Positions 7,546 through 14,981 of a DNA stretch of 64,000 nucleotides are shown one piece after another. This stretch comes from Vibrio gallaecicus (GTDB lineage: Bacteria; Pseudomonadota; Gammaproteobacteria; Enterobacterales; Vibrionaceae). Under the pieces are notes generated by a model. It saw only the letters and a program-made list of their open reading frames with translations. It was not told where the DNA came from and searched no databases. Each line of letters opens with the position of its first letter. The first letter of the stretch is position 1. Both the position numbers and the translations under genes were made by a program. The stretch covers positions 744,001 through 808,000 of the forward strand of contig NZ_AP025491.1 in the NCBI RefSeq assembly GCF_024347495.1. The letters run 5' to 3'.

Positions 7546-10146
7546 ATGACTCCAAAGTCAATAATTTTATTTGGACTACTTTTTAGCTCTTTGAGCGTAC
7601 AATCTGCCACTTATACGGTAACAACAAGTAGTGATCAAGGCATGGGCTCACTTCGAGATTTCATCGAAAAGGCCAATGCTAATCCTGGTTTAGATACTAT
7701 CGAAATACCGGCTTCATATAATGCACAAGCACCTATCTCGCCTAATTTGGGTGAAGTCCCTTCAGGTCAAACCGACAACCGAATGACAATTACTGATGAT
7801 ATTATCATTCGAGGATTAGGCGATGATTATGTCCACATTAATGACCATCAACGCTGGGTTTCTGATACTGGCTCATTTAATACTGGTTATCCGGATGATC
7901 CTAACAATCTGGTTCTAAGATCATCTGGTCTTTTATTTGACATTAATCCTCGAAATACCGCAGGGCGCACCATCGATGTCACCATTGAAAATGTGTGGGC
8001 AGAACACATGTCAGGTTTTATCTTTTCCGATAACGCTAATGTAACACTCAATAACGTTATCCTATATAGGATAGTGCCTAGGCAAGGAGAGGCATCCATC
8101 ATGTCTACTCAAGATGGCTCTGTTACAATAAAAGATTCATTTATATTCGAAAATCTTGGTCCAAGATCAGCACCCACCCTTATTTTTAATAGTGATGTTT
8201 TTATTGAAAATACGGCTTTTGAATCTAATGGACCATTGGTTGAAAGCACAGCCAGTCATGTTATTCAAGTTAGTCAAGATAGTTCAGGCAGCAGCACAAC
8301 GGCAGTCATCAAAGATAGTATATTTAAAGGCTTATTTAATTCTACTTTTAGATTTAATGAAGCTGATGCACAAATTATAAATACTTTATTTGATGGAAGG
8401 GATGCTAATAGAGGTTGGCCAATCTATGTCAATAAAGGAAAATTGACGCTAACCAATAGTACGCTGTATTACCCGACTATTACTAAAAATGTAGACCCCG
8501 CTACTTACAAAGCGACCCATATAGAGTTAATCAATAGTGCTCAGCTTATAGCCAATAACAATCTACTCGTTATAATCGATGGTGCAAATAATGTTGGCTC
8601 TGCAATTTATCCAACTGATTGGGACGATACAACTATTTACCCATTATCAGAGAACAACAATAACTTTATTTCGACACCTGGTGTCGATGACACCCCTAAT
8701 ACTGGCCTGTCACTTGCAGGGTGCGTTACAACTAATTGTTTCGTTCCAAACACGCTTTCAATAGCGCTTGTTGATAAAGGCGACGACGCTAAAGCGCTAT
8801 ATGCCGATGGAAGCTCAATCACATCAGATTACCTCAAGCAAACCCGCCCACAGGGGTTGAGTATCGACATTGGCGCATTCGAAAAACATGAATCTCTTTA
8901 TGCTCACCCAGATAGCTATGAGGTTGATCAAGATACTAAGTTGATTGTATCTAGCCAAGATGGAGTGCTTAAAAATGATACCAATGAAAATTCAGCAGCC
9001 GCTACATTAGACCAAGATGCTTTGTATGGAAGTGTCACATTGAATGCAGACGGCAGTTTTGAGTATCAACCTGATGCTGACTATTATGGCAATGATGAAT
9101 TTTATTATTCAATCAATACTAGCCAAGCAAAAGTATCAATAACAATTCTCTCCACTGGTTGGACCCTTATCCCTAACAATGCAGCGCCAATTGCGAATAA
9201 TGATAGCTACTCACTTTACGCAGACAGTATTGATACCATTGTTGCACCAGGTGTATTGTTTAACGATACAGATGATGCGAATACACAAGATCCTTTTTAT
9301 GCTGGTTTAACTGCTCGAATCTATAAACAACCAATGCATGGGTCGGTAACACTTAAGGAGAGTGGTGAATTTATTTACACTCCTGAACCTGGTTTTATAG
9401 GCGATGATAGCTTTGAATATGATGTTACAGATATTGGATCAAGACATAGTTACCCTGCTACCGTTAATCTTCATATTCAAGCCGGTGTTCCTTATGGGGG
9501 GAAGGTTATCGCGGGAACCAGCAGTGGTGGTTCTATAGGGTTCTTAAGCACGCTGCTATTGACGATACTCGCACTGTTTAGACATCAAAAGTCACTTGCC
9601 GTTAAAGTGGTCGTCCCACTATTGTTAAGTGTTTCTCCTTTCGCTCATTCTGCAGAAGAGAATAACGGAATATATGTAACAGCTAATCCTGGGATTTCAT
9701 GGTTAGAGCCAGATACTGACCACAACGCGTGGAGTCAGGAAAGTAACAGTCAGTTTTCTTTCGGAAGTAGCTTAGGGTACCAATTTGATAATAACGCGAG
9801 TATCCAGTTTACTTATCGTTGGCTAAATAGTGTCGATTTGAAAGCAGAACATACGCAATATAATGATATGACGGTCGATTACCAACATTACAGCTTTAAT
9901 TTTGTTTATCGAGTTACGCAGCTTTGGGGCGATAAATTCGCCCCGTACTTCAGTTTGGGCTTAGGTTATCTTGATGCAAGTTCGAACCACGCGGAAGATT
10001 TCGAGGTGGAGGATAATGTTCACCCCAACATAGGCGTCGGCGTGAATGTATTGGACTTTGGTCAAATTAAGTCAGATCTACAATGGCATCATTTAGCAGG
10101 TGATGTTGATACCCTCGAACTCGTGTTTTCTTATTACTTCAAGTAA
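7546..10146 (+). CDS. Beta-helix/Ig-like surface protein fused to an outer-membrane beta-barrel
   Basis: 866 residues from ATG 7546, chosen because AAGGA lies 7 nt upstream and a signal peptide (MTPKSIILFGLLFSSLSVQSA) follows directly. Order: a GSLRDFIEKAN segment as in CSLREA-type proteins, a right-handed beta-helix-like region to about 450, then two Ig/cadherin-like repeats (DSYEVDQDT... and DSYSLYADS...) to about 645. A GlyGly-CTERM-like tag follows (SSGGSIG at 659-665, a hydrophobic helix, then RHQK). Unusually the frame does not stop there. It goes on through a second signal-like stretch (VVVPLLLSVSPFAHSA) into a roughly 155-residue OmpA-like barrel ending in SYYFK. Likely cell-surface; natural fusion or two merged genes. 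A hairpin follows. Confidence 0.65.
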   Translation: MTPKSIILFGLLFSSLSVQSATYTVTTSSDQGMGSLRDFIEKANANPGLDTIEIPASYNAQAPISPNLGEVPSGQTDNRMTITDDIIIRGLGDDYVHINDHQRWVSDTGSFNTGYPDDPNNLVLRSSGLLFDINPRNTAGRTIDVTIENVWAEHMSGFIFSDNANVTLNNVILYRIVPRQGEASIMSTQDGSVTIKDSFIFENLGPRSAPTLIFNSDVFIENTAFESNGPLVESTASHVIQVSQDSSGSSTTAVIKDSIFKGLFNSTFRFNEADAQIINTLFDGRDANRGWPIYVNKGKLTLTNSTLYYPTITKNVDPATYKATHIELINSAQLIANNNLLVIIDGANNVGSAIYPTDWDDTTIYPLSENNNNFISTPGVDDTPNTGLSLAGCVTTNCFVPNTLSIALVDKGDDAKALYADGSSITSDYLKQTRPQGLSIDIGAFEKHESLYAHPDSYEVDQDTKLIVSSQDGVLKNDTNENSAAATLDQDALYGSVTLNADGSFEYQPDADYYGNDEFYYSINTSQAKVSITILSTGWTLIPNNAAPIANNDSYSLYADSIDTIVAPGVLFNDTDDANTQDPFYAGLTARIYKQPMHGSVTLKESGEFIYTPEPGFIGDDSFEYDVTDIGSRHSYPATVNLHIQAGVPYGGKVIAGTSSGGSIGFLSTLLLTILALFRHQKSLAVKVVVPLLLSVSPFAHSAEENNGIYVTANPGISWLEPDTDHNAWSQESNSQFSFGSSLGYQFDNNASIQFTYRWLNSVDLKAEHTQYNDMTVDYQHYSFNFVYRVTQLWGDKFAPYFSLGLGYLDASSNHAEDFEVEDNVHPNIGVGVNVLDFGQIKSDLQWHHLAGDVDTLELVFSYYFK

Positions 10147-10151
10147 TTCAA

Positions 10152-10180
10152 CTAAGAACAGTGCTTTTAGCTGTTCTTAG
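10152..10180. terminator. Hairpin after the surface-protein gene
   Basis: Perfect 10-bp stem CTAAGAACAG / CTGTTCTTAG with a 9-nt loop, 5 bp after the stop. No long T-run follows on either strand, so its strength is uncertain. It could serve both the surface-protein gene (+) and the small frame at 10194-10343 (-). Confidence 0.55.
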
Positions 10181-10193
10181 CCAGAGCTATCAG

Positions 10194-10343
10194 TTAGCAC
10201 CTCTTCATACATAATTTAAGGGTATTACGGTTGCTCCCTGCGATGATTTGGAATTGTTCATCAATTGGGAGCACCCAGTATCTGACCTTTCCAATCAATA
10301 CAATGCAATGAGTTAAGGGACTTTTACACTTGCATTTATTCAT
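10194..10343 (-). CDS. Small Cys-rich protein candidate, 49 aa
   Basis: ATG at 10343 begins MNKCKCKSPLTHC and the frame ends CMKRC at 10194. It has five Cys, a central hydrophobic/aromatic stretch (KVRYWVLPIDEQFQIIAG) and codon content unlike random AT-rich sequence. The ribosome site is weak. I do not recognise it. It lies in an otherwise gene-poor kilobase. Evidence is only the coherent frame, so it may be spurious. Confidence 0.3.
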   Translation of the reverse strand: MNKCKCKSPLTHCIVLIGKVRYWVLPIDEQFQIIAGSNRNTLKLCMKRC

Positions 10344-10822
10344 GACTCGCTAACTTAGCAAAGGCATTAACAAGCTTCTGTCCAAGAATGAGTTACGATA
10401 CCAACAAGTCGGCTTGTACGAGCTAGTCGTGACTAACCAGCGTGTGTGTAAGATCTAGTATGAGTTACTACAATTTGGGTCTTAGGTGCTAGAAATATAC
10501 AATCTACAGATTTGAATTGACCTTGTTCGCACTTTACTCATCCAGAAACGTAATGATCGTGGCTTTATATTGGACTAAGTAAAATTCTAATTTTGAGGGA
10601 TTAAAGTCATTAGATAGTTTTGATGGGTTATTTTACACCTTGCTTCGCTGGCGTGGAGGTATGGTCGAATGCTTTTGATGTCAGGAAAACAGAGGATTGT
10701 TTTACAACACTCCCCACTCTTCCCCATTAACTCCTTGGCAGTCGATATCAATAAATATTGAATTTACTGGACGTTTTATTGGTGAGCCTCTTATGGGTCT
10801 AAAGTTAAATGGCTATTTTTTA
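10344..10822. other. Gene-free interval, about 480 bp
   Basis: No credible frame, RNA gene or clear repeat on either strand. Composition is AT-rich with a few short palindromes such as TCAATAAATATTGA near 10747. It may be decayed accessory sequence. Confidence 0.45.
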
Positions 10823-10838
10823 TGTGATGAAAATCACA
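10823..10838 (+). promoter_or_regulatory. Perfect CRP-binding site
   Basis: TGTGATGAAAATCACA is an exact TGTGA-N6-TCACA palindrome. Its centre is about 71.5 bp before the start site expected from the TATACT -10 box at 10890-10895, a class I activator spacing. No protein gene on the + strand follows within 1 kb. Confidence 0.7.
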
Positions 10839-10901
10839 ACGTTAATCATTCAACTTCATGAACCTGAAACCTCTGTTTTGGTTGGTTTTTATACTTCTAA
10901 A

Positions 10902-11082
10902 TAGCTACTTATGAAGTTAAAGTATGTTCATGAACCAAACCTAACATGAGTTTCTCGTGTAAATCATTGAAAATAAGGGTTTATATTTCCCATTCGAGTT
11001 ATGAACATAGCCTTAACCCAGAATTGTTAAATTGAATTGGTTTTAATATAGGGAGCTATTCTCTACCTGCTCCCTATTACTC
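10902..11082 (+). ncRNA. Candidate CRP-activated small RNA, about 180 nt
   Basis: Defined by a perfect CRP site (10823-10838), a -10 box TATACT (10890-10895) and a terminator-like hairpin (ATAGGGAGC / GCTCCCTAT at 11048-11077), with no open frame between. The hairpin tail is only moderately T-rich (TACTCTATTTCTG). The next gene on the right reads the opposite way, so the promoter elements have no protein-coding target. I do not recognise the RNA as a known family. Boundaries are estimates. Confidence 0.4.
11048..11077 (+). terminator. Hairpin ending the candidate sRNA
   Basis: Perfect 9-bp stem ATAGGGAGC / GCTCCCTAT with a 12-nt loop. Downstream sequence is T-rich rather than a pure T-run. 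It could also act for the minus-strand yciH operon, whose last stop is at 11203. Confidence 0.5.
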
Positions 11083-11202
11083 TATTTCTGTTATGTATAA
11101 GCTCAATATCACGCTATTTAACAGTAATGCCTATTTACCATAAAATACCTAATATCTATCAATAATAATCTTCGATTTTATCTCTAGTATTAGAACAGAA
11201 AT

Positions 11203-11514
11203 TTAACCGCCAGAAAATTTTACTTTAAAGCCTTTCTTCTCTAAGTGAGCTTTAATTTTATCTCTAGCGTCACCTTGTATTTCGATGTTCCCATCTTTAA
11301 CTGAGCCTCCACAGCCACATACCTTTTTAAGTTCAGCAGCCATAAGTTTAAGTGGAGCATCATCTAGGTCAAGACCTGTTACAACAGAAACGCCTTTGCC
11401 TTTGCGGCCTTTAGTTTCTTTTTGGATTCTTACAATACCATCACCTTTAGGTCGCTCAACCTTTTGCTCTTCAGGTGTAATACGACCAACATCGGTGGAA
11501 TATACTAAGCTCAT
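11203..11514 (-). CDS. yciH: SUI1/eIF1-family translation factor YciH
   Basis: 103 residues, the usual length of YciH. The C-terminal two thirds is a SUI1 domain: KGRKGKGVSVVTGLDL, then LKKVCGCGGSVKDGNIEIQGD and a final strand. YciH resembles eukaryotic eIF1 and in E. coli affects initiation fidelity and translation under stress. GAAG lies 8 nt before the ATG. It is 4 bp downstream of the DUF3319 gene, so the two form an operon. Confidence 0.85.
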   Translation of the reverse strand: MSLVYSTDVGRITPEEQKVERPKGDGIVRIQKETKGRKGKGVSVVTGLDLDDAPLKLMAAELKKVCGCGGSVKDGNIEIQGDARDKIKAHLEKKGFKVKFSGG

Positions 11515-11518
11515 AATT

Positions 11519-11887
11519 TTACTTCTTTTGTTGCTGTGCTTTTTGTTTAGCGACTAAATAGGCTTCAATATGCCTTTGAATTGCAGGTTTAGCGCCTTTG
11601 ATGAGTTTACCATTAAACATACAATACCAGGCATTTGGATCACCGGTATCATTTTTGATTTGGTACCCATTAAAGGTTTCGGCTTGGTTCGCCCCTGGTC
11701 TTTCTTTATTTAGAGCTGAGAATTCTTTAGGTTCAATAATTGATGCTGTGTCTAGCCACCAATCAATGCTCTTTTTTACAGCGGTCAAATTACCTTGAAT
11801 GACGCGCGTTTTAAGCTTTGCTTGCCATACTGTATTCTTTGCATCTGTTGAAAGCAGATGTACTCCACGATAAATAGAATTAGCCAT
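11519..11887 (-). CDS. DUF3319-family protein
   Basis: 122 residues beginning MANSIYRGVHLLSTDAKN. The pattern IYRG....W.AK.KT.V..G....V.KSIDWW.DTA is what I remember of DUF3319, a family largely confined to Vibrionaceae. The C-terminus is Gln/Lys-rich and likely disordered. No signal peptide or membrane segment, so cytoplasmic. Operon with yciH (4-bp gap). Function unknown; coupling to a translation factor is the only clue. Confidence 0.6.
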   Translation of the reverse strand: MANSIYRGVHLLSTDAKNTVWQAKLKTRVIQGNLTAVKKSIDWWLDTASIIEPKEFSALNKERPGANQAETFNGYQIKNDTGDPNAWYCMFNGKLIKGAKPAIQRHIEAYLVAKQKAQQQKK

Positions 11888-11987
11888 ATTTATGAATCAT
11901 CTTTTAGGTTTCACTGCATTAATCATAATTGCACTTCTGTTGATATCAAGCATAATATGTCAAAAATATTAATTTAAAGGCTTTAAA

Positions 11988-12956
11988 TTGCGAAAAAAAA
12001 TACCAGTATTTACAGACGCTTCCGAAATTAAAACAATTGTCCAATTACTGGAGACGCAACCTACAATAGATCTGATCGATTCCATCACAAATCATGAATA
12101 TTCCAAAAACTCGATACTTGGAATCTATTCTGATTGGAATCATTATAGAACTTTTTGCCAAGCTCACCATATCAAGGCACTGCCAGCTTCGGTTACTGCG
12201 ATCCGACGCTTCCTTGAAGTAGAATCACAAAGAAGAAAATTTGCATCCCTAAAACGTTACACTGCAACATTGAGTATGTTGCATACCATATTAGGCTTTG
12301 CTAACCCAATACCACACCGACAAGTTCGGTTCACGATATTAAGTCTACAAGCAAAAATGGCTGGTGACGCCAAACAAACAGTAGCATTCACCCATGAACA
12401 TTTAATTCAGTTAAAAACTTTGTTATCAAAATCTGATGTACTTTATCAAGTAAGAAATTTAGCGTTGTACAATGTTATGTTTGAATGCGCGCTTAAACGC
12501 TCAGAACTTAAAGCCCTTAAGTATTCAGACTTACAGTTCGAAGATGAAAATTCGATAAAGATATCTGTTAGTGGCAACACTTATCAATTATCTGATGAGG
12601 CGTCACTCTTCTTGAAGCGATGGTTAATGGCTTCTAATACTGTTGATGAAGTTCCCTTATTTCGCTCTATTGACCGTCATGGAAATGTTAGTGAAAATTA
12701 CCTTGATGACTCTTCAATCTTCAGAATACTAAAAAAAGCTGGTGACTTATTACACTTACCAAAAGATTACTCATTTTCGGGTCATTCTATAAGAGTTGGT
12801 GCTGCTCAAGAACTATCAAATCAAGGTATGAACATACGAGATATTCAGGATTTCGGTCGCTGGTTAAGCCCAGCAATGCCATTGCAATATATCGGAGCAA
12901 AAGGCACTGCTGATAAAGAAATGCTGAAGTTTAAATCAATGACACCCTGGTACTAA
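11988..12956 (+). CDS. Tyrosine recombinase/integrase
   Basis: 322 residues starting at TTG 11988, which has AAAGG 7 nt upstream; no in-frame ATG precedes. The N-terminal half looks like a SAM-like core-binding domain. The catalytic half has Arg171 (KRSELKAL), a possible beta-hairpin Lys191, HSIR (His266, Arg269), Trp292 and Tyr301 (QYIG), which completes the R-K-HxxR-W-Y set. It should therefore be active. No att repeats, excisionase or cargo are visible beside it, so it does not obviously belong to a current island. It may be a resident Xer-like chromosomal recombinase or the relic of an element. Confidence 0.8.
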   Translation: MRKKIPVFTDASEIKTIVQLLETQPTIDLIDSITNHEYSKNSILGIYSDWNHYRTFCQAHHIKALPASVTAIRRFLEVESQRRKFASLKRYTATLSMLHTILGFANPIPHRQVRFTILSLQAKMAGDAKQTVAFTHEHLIQLKTLLSKSDVLYQVRNLALYNVMFECALKRSELKALKYSDLQFEDENSIKISVSGNTYQLSDEASLFLKRWLMASNTVDEVPLFRSIDRHGNVSENYLDDSSIFRILKKAGDLLHLPKDYSFSGHSIRVGAAQELSNQGMNIRDIQDFGRWLSPAMPLQYIGAKGTADKEMLKFKSMTPWY

Positions 12957-13009
12957 TTCATTAATAACCTTCGTAAATTACAAAGGCATTAGACCAAAGC
13001 ATTAAATTT

Positions 13010-14011
13010 TCAAGAATTAGCTAAGCTCGTTCTTACACAATTTTCTAAGAATTTAGAAAATTGATGCCCATTATGTTCTACCATCTTAGGAAACATTGAA
13101 ATTGGAGTCATTCCAGGGAAGGTATTAACTTCGTTCAGATAAATCTCATTATCTTCTGTTAAGAAAAAGTCTATACGTGAGAGGTGTCTCAGCTTCATTT
13201 GCTTAAAGACTTTCCTTGCACTGCTTTCAATAAGTGATAGTTGTTCTTCAGATAGCTCATCTGCTTCAATTTTAGTTGTTGAATGGCTATCAGAACTGTA
13301 CTTCTCTTCATACGAATAAAATGCACCATTGGGCGCAATTACTTCACCAGGTTTACTTAGATACAACTCGCCATCAAATTCATAAGCTGCAACTTCAAGC
13401 TCACGTGGAATAACTGCTTTTTCGATAAGAACTTGTTCAGAATAACCAAAAGCTTGATCTATAGATGAGTCTAAACTTTCAATGTCAGTCACTTGATAGC
13501 AGCCAATTGAAGATCCTTGGCGTGCGGCTTTAACAAAAACTTTCTTCCATTCTTTGAACGCTTTGGACGCATTGTCATGCGATTCTTTATCATTTTCAGA
13601 AAGGAATAAATATGGCGTATTGGGAATGCCGATAGCGTCATACCATAGTTTCGATGTGATTTTGTTAAAACTGTTGTTACTTGCTTCTGAACCACAACCT
13701 AGATAAGGGATTTTTGCTAATTCAAACAGAGATTGTATGTCACCCGTTTCACCTGGAAATCCATGAATGCAAGGAACAATGAAATCGATACTTTGTTTAC
13801 TGACAGCGCTACATAACGATTGATCATTGATATCTAAATATACGACTTCACCCGTTTCTAAACACCAGCCTTCAGGTTTTATTTCTACTTTTATGACTTG
13901 AAAGTCCTGAACCGAATTTAGCTGTTCAAACAGATATTTAGCTGACACAAGAGAGACTTCATGTTCAGAAGAGCCTCCACCACATAGTAAGAGGATTTTA
14001 GTTTTGTTCAT
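13010..14011 (-). CDS. ddl: D-alanine--D-alanine ligase
   Basis: 333 residues, normal for Ddl. The N-terminal CGGGSSEHEVSLVSA loop and PCIHGFPGETGDIQ are diagnostic. The ATP-grasp part has VFVKAARQGSSIG, VLIEKAVIPRELEVAA (the E-x-E region) and IDFFLTEDNEIYLNEVNTFPGMTP, where Glu and Asn bind Mg2+. It makes D-Ala-D-Ala for peptidoglycan in the cytoplasm. It is monocistronic and outside the division/cell-wall cluster where ddlB sits, so probably the ddlA-like copy. Start ATG 14011. Confidence 0.9.
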   Translation of the reverse strand: MNKTKILLLCGGGSSEHEVSLVSAKYLFEQLNSVQDFQVIKVEIKPEGWCLETGEVVYLDINDQSLCSAVSKQSIDFIVPCIHGFPGETGDIQSLFELAKIPYLGCGSEASNNSFNKITSKLWYDAIGIPNTPYLFLSENDKESHDNASKAFKEWKKVFVKAARQGSSIGCYQVTDIESLDSSIDQAFGYSEQVLIEKAVIPRELEVAAYEFDGELYLSKPGEVIAPNGAFYSYEEKYSSDSHSTTKIEADELSEEQLSLIESSARKVFKQMKLRHLSRIDFFLTEDNEIYLNEVNTFPGMTPISMFPKMVEHNGHQFSKFLENCVRTSLANS

Positions 14012-14131
14012 GGGGGAATTCGTTCCTTGAAACTAGGAGTGCATTTTGATCATGATAAACAATTGAAAACATAGGTACAGTGTTTTGCAAACTAATTTAC
14101 ACTTACGATAAACAAGTGATTAAGTATTCAT

Positions 14132-14157
14132 CAAAAAAGGAGCCGAAGCTCCTTTTC
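14132..14157 (-). terminator. Intrinsic terminator of the SPOR lipoprotein gene
   Basis: Read on the minus strand: AAAAGGAGC-TTCG-GCTCCTTTTTT, a GC stem with a stable UUCG loop and six T. It lies about 17 bp beyond the stop of the lipoprotein gene. Confidence 0.85.
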
Positions 14158-14173
14158 ATATTATCATTTAGTG

Positions 14174-14749
14174 CTAATTCAGTTTATTAAGTGTTGGATA
14201 ATCTGAATTTTTTATATCGTCGATACTTTTAACGAAAGGTTTTAAATTTTGGAAACTTTGAGGCAATGTAGAAATGGCTTTTTTAGCATCAAGTTTTGTT
14301 GCGTAGTCACCGTATAAAACACTGAACCACTTAGTTCCATTCACTACTTTATAGTTTTCCCAAATTGGTTGAGATGTTTGAGGCAGCATATTGACGAAAG
14401 TATCCACCTTGGCTTGGCTACCAACGGCTACAACTTGAACCGTGTAACCAAAACGTTGGTTCATCTTAACTTGCTTTTTCGTTGGAGGGACAATTTTTGC
14501 AGATGGTGATTCAGGGCTTAGTTTCACCACTTTCTTATCTTCAGCAGGAGAAAGTCTTACTACATTTACTTCTACGCTCTCTTCAGTAACACCCGCACCC
14601 ATTTCATTAGACTTGGACACGACAGGTGCTTGCATTGTCGCTGTCTTATATTCTTCTTTATAACTTTCAGAAGTTACATCTGTTATGTAATTCTCAGATG
14701 CACATGCAGCCAAGAGCAGTGGCAAAATCGCAATTGCAAATTTTTTCAT
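14174..14749 (-). CDS. SPOR-domain lipoprotein
   Basis: 191 residues. Signal peptide with lipobox LLAAC (Cys16) predicts an outer-membrane lipoprotein. A linker rich in Ser/Val/Pro is followed by a SPOR-type domain, about residues 100-175 (FGYTVQVVAVGS ... WFSVLYGDYATKLDAKKAI). SPOR domains bind denuded septal peptidoglycan, so a role at division or in wall maintenance is likely. The partner is unknown. It is monocistronic and divergent from the PatZ-like gene. Confidence 0.75.
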   Translation of the reverse strand: MKKFAIAILPLLLAACASENYITDVTSESYKEEYKTATMQAPVVSKSNEMGAGVTEESVEVNVVRLSPAEDKKVVKLSPESPSAKIVPPTKKQVKMNQRFGYTVQVVAVGSQAKVDTFVNMLPQTSQPIWENYKVVNGTKWFSVLYGDYATKLDAKKAISTLPQSFQNLKPFVKSIDDIKNSDYPTLNKLN

Positions 14750-14981
14750 GGAATGCTCAACGTCCTTAATAATAAATTACTATAAATCATGCCCATAGCA
14801 CGGGATGGAATCAAGTTAACTTTATCATTATACACCATTACTGGGTGACCTATTTCACAAACTTTATTATGTATGTACGCTCTATCATCAATTTGTCGAA
14901 ATCTTTATCACTTCGTACATTGTATATACGCTACGATACTTAATCATATTTCTTTGAAATTATTACGGTTAGGGAATGCTT

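Noticed and set aside
10190..10820. Possible transposase remnant or tRNA gene in the gene-poor region
   Set aside because: Short translated stretches look coherent but stop quickly, and no tRNA arms or T-loop GTTCGA could be placed.
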